The notes under the pieces are model-generated. The model ran no database searches. It had not been told where the DNA came from and saw only the letters and a program-made list of their open reading frames with translations. 64,000 nt of DNA, taken from NCBI GenBank assembly GCA_027943245.1, contig JANDJZ010000274.1, forward strand, positions 1 to 64,000, written 5' to 3'. This stretch comes from Acanthamoeba sp. SK_2022b (lineage: Eukaryota > Discosea > Longamoebia > Acanthamoebidae). Position numbers and translations under genes: made by a program. This document shows positions 11,203 to 22,436 of this stretch, one piece after another. Position 1 is the first letter of the stretch, and every line of letters starts with the position of its first letter.

Positions 11203-13003
11203 ATGGCGCAAATGGCAAAGCATCTACACATAATTAGTCGTAGAGCAGATCGAACGCTTGAAAAGATGAATCTAATGAGTCGTCAAACGGATGAAAAGCT
11301 TGAAAAGATGAATCAGACACTTAAAGGGCTTCAATTAGAACCCAAATTGACTGGTACCCTTCGCTCTTGTTAACAAGGTTGTGGTGCGTTGTCTCAAAGC
11401 ATGCAAGGTCTTATTACTTCTTCAGTTACCCCCAGCACCAACAGGGAGCGCTACCAGCAACTTGAGGTGCAGCAGGTGGTCCACTTCTTCTTGAACTGGT
11501 CTCGTGAGCCTCCGGAGGACTCAGCAGAATGGAGAACCGCTCTTTGCAAAACCTCCTAAGCCTGGATCGTCCAAGAGCAGAGTGGTGCAGCCGTACTGGG
11601 CAGAGGTCGTCCTGCCTTGCCTTCCAAGAGACAAGGTAGTCCTCGTGGATAAGCATCATACAATCTCGTTTGGCTTCCACAAGCCCGATATCGTGGGTTA
11701 CCTCGCTGGCCAGCCTGAGAGCGTGGCCCATATTGCACTCATCGGTGAGCTGAAGGCTAGGCGTGCAAAAGACAAGTACAGCTTTGATGATGATGAAAAG
11801 GGCCACCTCGAGTCTTTCCTGGAAGAACTGCTCATCAACTACCAGCCATGGCACACGCAGGCGAATGGGTTCCTCAGCGACGGCTGCTTCATTCAGTTCT
11901 TTCAGCTCCAGCTTCGAGCGGGCTATCAAGGGAGACATCTGTGGCTTGAGGCGCCACTTCTGCGCCTCCAAGGCGACGGAGCCTGCTCCCTTGCCGATGC
12001 TCTTGATTACCCCTACAAAGGTCTTCAGCTTGTGTGTGACGGTGCGACCATCCAAGTGGAGGACTACCTTGGGAGCGGTGGTTCGGCAACCGTTTTCTCT
12101 GGGAAATTGAACGGTACTGTCACACATCCACTGCACCACGTAAGCTTTGAGAATGGCCCGCACTTACTCTCTTGCTCATACGTCTTGCACATGAATGACC
12201 GAACTCAGGACAAGAGGTCGTCATCAAACAGTTCCTCAAGGGCAAAGAGTCTTTTCTCTCTCAAGAGAGAAAGAACTTGAAGAAGGTGAATGCGCTTGCC
12301 GGCCAGGTGGTACCGCGTCTTGTTGCCAAGACTGAGAATGCTCTGATCCTGCAACCTGTTGGTGACATGTTTGCGTCTACAACTGCCCACAAGGTACACT
12401 CACGTTCAAGAACCCACCCTCCACCATAGATTCTCACGTGATAGCGGCATTTACCAGGACGCCCTTGCCACTCGAGGCGACTTTGCGCAGCTCATCGACA
12501 TCCTCAAACAGGCCCACAAGGAATGTGGTCTCGTTCATCGCGACGTCCGATTGAACAATATCCTCCGCATCAAGGGAACCACCCAGGTTTATCCTTTGAC
12601 ATCCATGCTGGCCGATCGAGCTTTCTTTGCGCTTCCAACACTTCATCAATTGAACAATGCACAGGTGTTCCTCAATGACTGGGGTTCGGCAGTGGTTGTT
12701 GGCGAGCCCACGTACTTCGCTGGAGCGCTGCAGCATGCGCCTGACGACGTTCTCAACAGCTGGCAGCGCGATCAGAAGTACCGACCGGCGTTCTCGCACG
12801 ACCTGGAGATGGTCGTACGGTCGGTGTTCCACGCCACCAACATGATGTCGTTCCGCCAGATCCAAGCCGAGACCGACGTCGAGAAGCTGCGCGAGTTTTG
12901 GGCTCGCCACCTTGCACCCTCGCTGTGGAAGCGCATGGTTCAAGCGGCCCAAGCGTGTGACTATGACGCTCTTCAGTGCTTAATTGCGGAGATCCTTGCT
13001 TGA
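11203..13003 (+). CDS. Crinkler-like protein: PD-(D/E)XK nuclease fold plus protein kinase
   Basis: An N-terminal coiled-coil exon 11203-11353 joins an exon at 11426; the intron between removes an in-frame TAA at 11371. The join between 11426 and about 11610 has more than one workable splice. Later exons are firm: up to 12113, 12209-12393, 12458-12586, 12665-13003. The middle domain has HKPDIVG (Asp codon 11687) and GELKARR (about 11744), the D...ExK arrangement of PD-(D/E)XK nucleases. The C-terminal domain is a protein kinase: Gly loop LGSGGSATVFSG, VVIKQF lysine, LVHRDVRLNNIL catalytic loop, NDWGSA in place of DFG; all catalytic residues are present. Kinase and restriction-endonuclease-fold modules are known C-terminal domains of Crinkler-type effectors (established). 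No LxLFLAK-type N-terminus is seen. The role in an amoeba is unknown; conflict or intracellular defence is inference. Confidence 0.7.
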
Positions 13004-13183
13004 GTGGAGAGCGAGAGGCCTCGCCCCTCACTCTCCGCGGTTTAGCACCACAGTCACGCGCGTTGCGTCGGGTTCGTGTCCGATGGAGAGAGCGTAAAGA
13101 GAGCGGCAGGACGGTGCGATGCATCCAAAGGAGCAAAGGTCCGGGATTCCTGAAGCCGTGTGACGGTATGACAACGCGCCAAG
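13004..13183. other. 3' flank of the kinase gene
   Basis: CpG content is normal here and no exon is recognised. Confidence 0.4.
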
Positions 13184-13191
13184 TATAAAAG
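13184..13191 (+). promoter_or_regulatory. TATA-box-like element
   Basis: TATAAAAG stands alone in GC-rich sequence, about 25 bp before the ATG at 13216. That spacing would suit transcription start very close to the ATG, with a very short 5' leader. Confidence 0.5.
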
Positions 13192-13215
13192 GGCCACCAA
13201 CACTACCTCCCGATC

Positions 13216-13909
13216 ATGGCCAGGCCCTCTTTTCCTCTTCGCCCTGCTGGCTCTGGCGTAGGTCTCTTTGTTTTTAGCTTTAGTTTGCCTGGTGGTCACG
13301 GCGTGCGCTAAATGTAGTCCTAAATCACGCGGTTACGAGTTGGGACCACCTTGGGCCGCGTCGGCCGGCGGGCGTGGACATCCCAAGGCTCGCGCTACTT
13401 CACCACCTGGTCGCGCCATGACGGCGGAGAAGGCGACGCCTACCTCTTCGTCCAGGACATGGTCAACTGCCAGTCCGGCCAGTCGATCGTCATTACATCC
13501 ACCGAAATCAAGAACGCACTGGAACGCTTGCCACATTCGCGACACCGACTTCTGGTGATCCGGTCGATATCGCCGTCGCTCCTTCTCGCCTTCCCTATCC
13601 GGCCGCACCAAGTTCAACATCACCTTCCACGGGGGTGGTGCCAAACCAGCTGGGCCGTCTGCACGCACCCGTCAGGAACGTCAGATCCGTGGCCGAGGTC
13701 GCCAACGGCTTTGGCGACTCCCTACTGGGACAACGCTCTACGTCCGAGCCACCACGCAGCCCGCGACGTTCGGGCACGGAGGTCGGTGGGAGCATTCCCA
13801 CGCAGTCACGCGAGGCGGTCTGACCCTCACGCCAACGATGGCCCACGATCGTCATCAAGGTCTGGGGCAGCAGCAATCCCTGCACGCCTCTCGACCTTGA
13901 CGAATGTGA
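13216..13909 (+). pseudogene. Remnant or frameshifted small secreted protein (uncertain)
   Basis: Downstream of a TATA box there is coding-like sequence whose good segments fall in different frames. A signal-peptide-like run (LFLFALLALA) is in a frame without ATG; 13351-13550 encodes a segment with YFTTWSRHDG and YLFVQDMVNC; about 13610-13830 encodes FNITFHGGG and TTLYVRATTQP; the end near 13850-13908 reads TIVIKVWGSSNPCTPLD before TGA. No simple intron set joined all of these. It is either a multi-exon gene with splices I could not resolve or a broken gene. No family is recognised. Confidence 0.3.
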
Positions 13910-14354
13910 GTTGTGAGGTGTAGGGTGTAAAGGGCCCCTGATTACTAATCAACAAGAAGCCCATGACCAACGGCAACAGCACGACCCACGGCCCATCTCT
14001 TGTTGGCAGGTGTACATCTTGTTGGTAGGGAGGTAGGTCGGCAGGTCGGAGAAGCAAGCAGCCTCCCACACAATGGCTGTGCTTGGGGCGGGTGGGAACT
14101 CTTGAAAGAGAGAAAACTAGTTGCCCAAGGACACCACAGCGGCCAGATTCACAGTAAATCAGATTTTGAGTCCCGCCACCCAGCGACGGTTTGATTGGGC
14201 CAAATAAAGGTAAACGGCCGCTTACTGGTTGCGAATCCGGAGCATTTATTAAATCGGAGCATGCCACGCTCCGTAGGTTCCCAATCGGCTACTTGCTGAC
14301 CCCACCTCTTCTTTTGCTTCGCCGTTTTATTCATTCCAACCTCAGCCGCAGCAC
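13910..14354. other. Intergenic interval
   Basis: Moderate GC, with short GTAGGT/CAGGT repeats near 14020-14050. No exon, RNA gene or repeat family is recognised. It presumably holds the promoter of the following RasGAP gene. Confidence 0.4.
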
Positions 14355-17300
14355 ATGATGCAGCCGGTCTTGGCGGGCCTTTGTTGCTTCGTCGTGTTTT
14401 TCGCAACCTTCCCACCCGTCCAGTCCACTATGGTCGCATACTACGGGTTCGATGACGGTACCTTATCCGCGTAGTGTGCAACACCACAAACTCGAACCCC
14501 GCAAAGTGGACTGACCAAGTCACTTCGTTTAACTGACACAGCAAGCTCGCCTACTGCTGGTCTCAGCGGCTACTGTCCCAACGTGGTGCCTCGTAAGTTC
14601 CATCTTTCAGCACTAGGTTGAGTGCTCTCTTGACTCGAATTTTTCACTTACACTTGGGCGACGTGGTGTAGAGGGCACTCTGCAGGGGGCAGCCCAGGTC
14701 ACCAACACGTCTTGCCGGTTCGGTTCATGCCTGCAGCCGTCCAGTGGCTACATGGGTTCGTGTCCTCCCATGTAGAACAGTGAACCAACTATTTAACTCC
14801 GAGCTAACGGTTGGGCCACGTGCGTAGACGCCAGCTTGAAGGTGTTTCAGGGCTCGGACACGTCGCGCCTGTCGGTGAGCTTGTGGATGCGCACCCCTGG
14901 CAGCGTAGGGCGAGGCAACATCTTGTACAAGAGCGGACTGGTCTCTATTGACACCGCCCTAACCTCTTGCTCCATTTTCGGTTGCTTTTCCAACCAGGTT
15001 TCTCCCCAGCTCAACTATATTACCACCTGCGTTGTCTTCTCTAGCGGTTGCACTTACGCTGGAGTCTCCTTGGCCGCAGCTTCAGTGCACGATGACGTTC
15101 AGCACGGGCCAGACCCAGACGGTCGCGTCCAGCGGCAGGCTCTCGGGCAACACGGCCTACAACGTAGCCTGCATCTACAATGGGCAGAGCGTGTGCCTTT
15201 ACCTCAATGGCGGTCAGCAGGTGTCCCCCCAACTCTCAATATTGGCAAATAGCAATTTAATTAAGCCTAGAGTTGAAAATGTTGTCCAGTCCTGCGCAGC
15301 CGTGAGTAGCGTGTTCGCCGAGGGTGGCATTCTTCAGATAGGCAGCGATGGCTCCAACAACTTCAACGGAGGCTTCATTGATGAGGTACACCTCTGCCCT
15401 GTCACTCTATTCAAGCGCTTCAAAAGGGAAGCTCAACTGACAGTCGACTCGCAGGTCAAATTCTACGACCACGCGCTCTCCACTTCGGAGCTTGCACTCA
15501 TCAACAGCGCTGGCGCGGCCAACGATCAGCCCGCAGTTCAGATTGGTTCGTTGATTCGCACAAACTCAATTTGTACGCAAACTGACGACGACGACGACGT
15601 GGCGTGGCTGCAGAGGTGAATGGGGCCAAGCATCAATCGTACAGCACGCAGGCCCTCACCAACGCGTCTGTCAACGCCGTCGTACAAGACTCGAGACAAG
15701 CGTTTTCCGGGGCGTCGCAGAGCGCCGACTACGCCGCCAACTTTGTGTACTCTTGGGAGGTGCTGAGCTCGACCTGCGGCAGCATAGAGCTCAGCTCGTC
15801 CAATACCCAGAGTTCTACGCTGTCTTTCCTCGCAGTCAGCTCATCAACCGTACGTAATTGTGGTTTCGTTCTTTCTTTCTTTGCGATTGGCCTGACGCTG
15901 CTGGATCATCACCGTGCAGGTCAAGATCTGTGCTTCTGATGGGGAGATAGCTACCCAGGCCACGCTCACCGCCTTTGCTACGGCCAGTCTGCCCGTTCTG
16001 ACCCGCCAGCCTGCCTCGGGCGTCATCGTGATCCCTGGTACTCTACCTGCTGTCCTGGCGTTGGTTTCCTTTTTTGACCCACTAAACTCACTCCAAGTGC
16101 TGTGCTACAGAGGGAGCGGTGGACTATCCCGTAACAGTGGAAGGCTCGGCCCTGCCAGCTCCCTCGTACCAGTGGCAGCAGCTTGTCACCAAGGAGATCA
16201 ACGTAACCACCAATGAGACCCTGGTCAAGCGCGATGATGGCAACTACGTACGCTTACGCCCTCCTACCATGCCAATCTTGCGGCAAACGTCTGAACCTCG
16301 CATCGTGGCTGTGTAGCACATCTATGTGGAGAGGGAGATCGTGCAGTACCAGGTACAACTACATGCATCTTGTAATAATAGTATTATTTTTATTTTCAAT
16401 AATAATCATTCGTCTGGTGGATGGCCTGATATATGGCTGGTCCAGGAGTTCGACCCAATTCCCGATGGAACGTCAAGCACGCTCACGCTGAATGGAACTC
16501 TTGAACTGAACGGGACGGTCATACGATGCCTCATCTACAATGGTGGCGGGTCTGTGCCGACCAACAATTTCACCATCTCCATTGATACTGCCCCTTCGCC
16601 CTCGCCTGTACCCAGCGGCAAGTACGTGTTCTATCTGATCCTAACGATCATTCGGTGAACTCCGCTCACACCTCCTCCCTATTCAGCCCCGACGGTGGGT
16701 CATCAGACTCAGCCCTGATTGGCGGCGTGGCCGGAGGCGTGGGTGGTGGCCTCTTGCTGTGCTGTCTCCTTCTGGTGGTGGCAGCGATCGTGTGGGGAGC
16801 GCGCAGGGGCCGGTCGCCCTACCGCAAGCTCGTCCAGCCAGATTACGAGGCCGTTGCCTACGGCGACGTCAAGGAAGACGTCACCCTGCCCAAGAAGCAG
16901 CAAGAGGTCAGCGCTCTCTGCCTGCAACACCCCCCCACAATATACACACGTCGTGCGATGATCTCACACCTCGCATGACACTTCAGGAGTACCGTGAGCT
17001 CGAACAGCTCCTGGGCGCTCCCGACCATCGCTTGGCCTTTGCCATATGCGCCACCGCCGACATTAGCGAGCGGGACCAGGTTCGAACACGGGCCGCTCTG
17101 AGCTAAGGTGAGAAGGAGCAGCGAACTAACCACGTCCGCGATGTCGGCAACGCTCAGGTGTACAGGTCGCTGGTGCGAGTGCTGGCGGGGCAGTACCAGG
17201 CCTACAACTTCATCGCCCGCACGATCGCGATCGAGGTCAGCGACGCCGACGAGGAGGGCACCCTGTTCCGATCCAACAGCGCCGCGGCGAAGCTCTTCAC

Positions 17301-18640
17301 GATGTACATGCGCATGACGTCTCTGCGGTACCTGTGGCAGATCCTGGTGCTCGCCGTGCACTCGCTCAACGATAACGCCCTCGACAACGAGGCTGGCCGT
17401 ATGCTACTCCCCTCTCCTTTTTCTCCGCTCGCTTGCTCCGCCCAACTTTGGCGTGACGCTGACCTCTGGCCCTCTATCGCTCTGCGACAGGCACGCGACA
17501 AGCGGACGGTCAAGCCACGAGCTCGCGCATGTTTGGCAAACACTACCGAATGGACGTGGACGGGTTCGACGATGGGGAAAACAGCTCCATAGCGCTGGAC
17601 ATCCTGGGCGTGTCGTCGATGGAACTCGACCCGCAGGTGCCTGCCTACCGGGTCCCCTTCTCTTTCAGAAAGAAGATGATCGATCTTATTCGTATGAATG
17701 GTTGTTTTGTGGCGGCAGAAACTGGACGACGTGTCCGATCTCACGATCAACACGCTCGAGCTGTGGCTCATCGTGCAAAAGATGTTCAAGCTCATCACAC
17801 AGAGCGAGAAGATACTCCCGCAGGAACTACGCATGCTCATTCGCCGGATACACGACGAGGTAAAGGCGACTCCGCTCCTGCCCCCCCCCTCACTGTAACA
17901 CGGTGTCGCACCTGCTCACTGGCTCGCGGCCACAGGTCGAGTGCAAGTTCAGTGAAGAGGCCGTGTTCCGAGCAATGGGCGGCTTCTTCTTCCTGCGTCT
18001 CATCTGTCCGGCGCTGCTGGCCCCACAGGCCCACGGGCTGCTCGAAGAGCCTCCTCATCCGGTACCTCCACGCGTGTGCCGACGGGGACATTCCAGTCAT
18101 TTCTGACATCTCAACTGGTGTGTGACAGATGGCTCAGCGACAGCTTATACTGGTAACCAAGGTCCTCCAGAACCTCGCCAACAACACGCTCCCAGGCGCG
18201 AAGGAGGCACGACGCCGTCCACTTCTTTTTGGTCTGCGCCTTGACCGCTCGTGAGCTCACTGGCGTGCTTTTCTTTGCTACTTCAGGCATACATGGAGAA
18301 GCTCAACACGTTCATCGTCACCAACAAGCCAGCCCTCGAGCAGTTCTACGACAAGATCGTGAGCCATCCCGAACACGGCAAGCTCGCTGATTGCAACGTA
18401 CGTCTATCCATTGCCGCCTCCAAAACGCCTGCTTCCACTTGCCCACAACGAAAACGCGTCTAGGTCCCTCCGCGAGCACGCAACGACTCGCTCATCAAGC
18501 TGCGCAAGTATCTGGACGCCAACTTCAATGCCGTTGAGGCCTCTCTCCGACAGGACGACGACGGAGGAGGTGAGGAGGTGATCGCCGAGTTGCGACGTAT
18601 TCTGTACAAGGACGCATCGTCTGGTGACGAACAAGTGTAA
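14355..18640 (+). CDS. Type I transmembrane protein with lectin-like ectodomain and cytoplasmic RasGAP domain
   Basis: Begins with a signal peptide (MMQPVLAGLCCFVVFF). Early exons: 14355-14457, 14542-14592, a third ending near 14760, a fourth from about 14828. About 14430-15530 encodes a laminin-G/pentraxin-like fold (VAYYGFDDG; NILYKSGL; YNVACIYNGQSVCLYLNGG; ILQIGSDGSNNFNGGFIDE; VKFYDHALSTSEL). Two or more Ig- or PKD-like beta domains follow (SYQWQQL; TLELNGTVIRCLIYNGGG) with N-glycosylation sites. A single helix, LLLCCLLLVVAAIVW, lies at about 16752-16796. From about 17150 the cytoplasmic part is a RasGAP domain: GTLFRSNSAAAKL contains the arginine finger and GGFFFLRLICPALLAP the FLR..CPA signature. 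The stop is TAA 18638-18640. Expected to accelerate Ras-GTP hydrolysis at the membrane. A receptor-like fusion is unusual, since RasGAPs are normally cytosolic or peripheral. Confidence 0.8.
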
Positions 18641-18757
18641 ACCTTTTCCAATCGAGAAGGTAAATTTTGTTGTACAAATATATTAATTGTTTGAAACCTT
18701 ATTTGCATTCCGCGGAAACATCAAACAAGGAGGGGCAACAACACCAAGGCAGAAAAC

Positions 18758-19910
18758 ATGGACGTGGCCACGGATGGAAAAACGGGCAGGTACAACAGGG
18801 GAGTGTGGCACACCTCCATTCTTGTCCCAGGCACAGTGTTTTCCCGCGCTGAGTGGATTGACTGTGCAGGACAGTGTGGTTGGTTCGGCATGGAGAGAGG
18901 GTGGATGACGTGGACGCTGGCTGGGTCGCTAGCGCAGCTCGCCCCTTTGACCCGCCGCTCACTGAGAACGGCGCGACGCAAGCCTTCAAAACGGGTTCCT
19001 GGCCGTGTGATGTGTGGCCAGGAAAAACCACTCTGACTGACTGAGATGTACTTCCAGGTGCGCGGCTGATGCTGGAGGACATCACGCGGGTGTACAGCTC
19101 GCCATTCCTTCGCTGTGTGCAGACGGCACACCACATCGTGCAGGGGATAAAGAGCGCACGAGACACGCCTGATATAGGCATGCAACCTCCCCCATGGGAG
19201 CGTTGACACACGCGCAGAGCACTAATGCCACACCGCAGCCTCACTCCGCATCAGGGTCGACAACGGATTGGCCGAGTACATGTCCACGACCAACTTCCGG
19301 AGCAATCCGCGATACTTGACCGCGCACGAGCTCCGCGAGGTTCTTCCTGACGCCTCCATCGACCCCGACCACCGGTCTCTCGGTATCTTGTAGCTTGTGG
19401 ATTCAACGGCGATTATGTCCGATGACTCGTTCTCATCTTTCCGCTCTTAGTGACACCCACGTTCCCGGAGAGCGAGAGTGACATGAGAGCGCGATGCACC
19501 TTGGCCATTCAGGTGAGCAGTGATGACCTGGTACCATCTGTCTGGTCGCAGCTAACTGAACGATTCGTTTGAGTCTGTTCTAGCGGTTGCTGGAGAATAC
19601 CTCCGAGACCGACAACATACTGATTGTAACACATGGATCGCCAGTGTCGGCCATCCTGCAAGCTCTCGCCAAGGCACGTCGCGTGTGGGGCAGAGTTAGC
19701 AAGCTCGGGGCACATGCGGAGCTTACATTGCGGGGTTGCATACAATTTTCCCTTTTTCAGGTGGAGCTAAAGCCAGATCAGGTGCCCTACAGTTCGCTGA
19801 CCAAGGTGAGCGAGCTGGTAGCAGCGCACGGAGCGGCGTGGCAGGCTTCGTCATTGATTGCCGAGGCAAGCCAGTACGTCATCTCCCCTTCAACAACGCA
19901 CTTGCACTAG
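18758..19910 (+). CDS. Histidine phosphatase (phosphoglycerate mutase-like family)
   Basis: Exon 1 (18758-18789) encodes MDVATDGKTG and joins exon 2 (18870-18994) to give TVWLVRHGERVDD, the RHG motif with the phosphorylated histidine. Exon 3 starts at 19058 and carries VYSSPFLRCVQTAHHI, the second catalytic-site arginine region. Later exons give VDNGLAEYM, then ILIVTHGSPVSAIL with the second catalytic histidine. The set RHG..SSP..R..TA..THG defines clade 1 histidine phosphatases; the LTENG segment also fits. Substrate cannot be read from sequence. The 3' end is uncertain: the last exon may stop at 19910, or splice at about 19872 into a further exon ending near 20079. The gap to the helicase gene is short. 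Confidence 0.8.
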
Positions 19911-20122
19911 GATTGCAGATACCCTCTCATGCTTCCGTGGCTCGCCTGCGCCGTGTATACGTGCTCCAGCTGGAAGCCCTGACCGAAGCAAAACACGCCC
20001 GGGCGCTCTTGCCCGCCCAGCACCACAAAAATACAAAAAGAAATTCCAGGAAACGGTTTGGCGCCATTTTTGTTTTTGAACAAAACGTGCAAGCTGCAAT
20101 AACAAGATCAAGGGTTGGGTAA

Positions 20123-22344
20123 ATGAAGCGAAGCGATGCAAGCAGCGCCGCGGTTCGAAAGGAAGAGCGACAGTTTCCGTTCCCGTTTCCTCCGTACGAC
20201 ATCCAAAAGCAATTCATGAATGAGATGTACTCGGTGCTGGACAAGGGCGGCCTAGGCATCTTCGAAAGTCCAACTGGCACTGTACACCACATCTCTTTCC
20301 TCCTGTTCCTGTTAATCTCTTCTCCTTCTTGTTTATAACATAGTTTTGCAATCAAAACAAAGGGCAAGTCTTTGAGCATTATTTGCAGTGCGCTGCAGTG
20401 GCTGAGGGACAATGAAAACAACCTCGACCTCGAAGAAGCTACTAACGAGCCCACCGATAAACCCAACAACAAGGAGGATGCACCACAAGGAGGTACTCTC
20501 TTCTTGACCACCTCTTAAGCTGATAGCTCACCTCCATGGCACAATGGCTGCACACTTGGGGCAGCTGCGACGACGACAGAACCTGAGGTAGACTGGATCA
20601 CTGCAGCCTACCAGAAGGTGCAGGAGAAGAAGCGGTAAGCTTGTCTACAGCATCTGCACTCGTGTGGTCTAGATCAGTAGCTGACTGACATGTTTGCGAC
20701 AGGGCGCTCGAGCTGGAGGAAAAGAAGGAGAAGCGGCTTAAGCAACTGAAGCGGCTGGAGAAACTGCAAGAAGCCGAGCCTGACCACCCGAGTGCGTTGC
20801 TACATCACGATAACAGCGACAAGTTATGCAGCCTGCCCACGTTCCGCGTGTTACGTGCAGGCAAGAAGAGAAAGGTGGCCTGGCTCGCCCGAGGCAAGGG
20901 CAAGGCCCAGCAACAGCAAGAGAAGCCCGACTTGTCGTTCATCGACGAGATGATCCGGCGAAGCGAGGAGAAGGAGAAGCGAAAGGAGACCGGCGAGGGC
21001 AATGGCGACGAAGGCGCGCACAGCGACGACGAGTTCTGTCTAGCCGATTACGAGAGCGAGGACGAGGACGAGGGCAAGGCAAAGACCAAGGGCACATCCA
21101 AACGGGACATGCTCAAGGGCCTGTACGGCCTCGACTCGCAAGAGCACGACGACGACGCCGACGAAGGCGAAGAGGAGCTTCACGTTCGCAAGGCACGTAA
21201 AGTGGACAACGCAAGAGCACGAATCATTTGCTGACCCTAATGAATTCCCGCGTTCAGGTCTACTACTGCAGTCGCACACACTCGCAGCTACAGCAGTTTG
21301 TGGGCGAGGCACGACACCTTAGCCCTTTTGACCCATCCTATCTCAGGCGCTTCTGATTCATGGCCAGTGAGTGTGGCGCTCACTCATTAACCTGCAGGTC
21401 AAGCGGACCGAGTTTGCAGAACGCATGCGAGTGGTTACCCTTGGCTCACGCAAGAACCTGTGTATCAATCCTCGGGTCAAGGTGCATACACCTGCCGGCA
21501 TCACCACCACGTCGCATATGTGCGGGCGCCCGCTGACCAGCGCGCCACGCATAGAAATTGTCAAGCGTTGGAGCAATCAACGATCGATGCCTAGACATGC
21601 AGAAGCAAAAGACTCTCGTGACTGGTGCGACCGCTCCTCCTGTTTGGAAGGCTCGAGCCGTATGCTGCGAGGGAATCGCTCATCGTCACGATGCCACACA
21701 GAGGAGGAGAACCTGTTCGGGAAGGCCAAGAAGTCGGTTGTGCTCTCCAAGTGCGAGTGGTACGAGCAGGGCTCCCAGAAGCTCTATCGCGACCACATAC
21801 TGGTACACGCACGCAACGCACGCACACTCAAGTGCACGAGTTCTCTATGAACACGCTCACGCGCGTCGGCGCCTGAATAGCTCAAGGTGCGGGACATCGA
21901 AGAGCTAGTGCAACTGGGTGAGAAGCAGAGGGCGTGTCCATACTACGGCACGCGCGCCGCTGTGCCTTCCGTCGAGGCACGTCGTGCGCCCCTCTATCAT
22001 CGCTCCCATTTGGGGCTGACACGTTCTGGTGTATTGGTGGCTTTACTTTCTCTTCGTGCGCCGCACCGTTCAGGTAGTTGCCCTGCCCTATAACATGCTG
22101 TTGCATAAGGCCACTCGAGAATCACTGGGCGTCGAACTCAAGGTGCCCCCCCCCCCTCTCCCCGGCATGCCTGAGCAGCGCAGAACTCAGTTCTTGCTGA
22201 CTCCCAACTGTGGGGCTCGAAGGGTAACATCGTGGTGGTGGACGAGGCGCACAACCTTGTGGACGCCATCAACGAAATGTACTCCACTCAGCTCACTCTG
22301 CGCCAGGTGCCCGCCACTCTCCTCTTGCCCGCGTTTGGTCGCCC

Positions 22345-22436
<92 letters not shown>

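Noticed and set aside
11371..11373. TAA taken as the end of a small coiled-coil gene
   Set aside because: An intron from 11354 to 11425 with a strong pyrimidine tract removes it and joins the frame to the following exon in matching phase.
11426..12163. 245-codon minus-strand frame
   Set aside because: Antisense to the kinase gene, whose plus-strand motifs (HRD, DWG, GELK) are clear.
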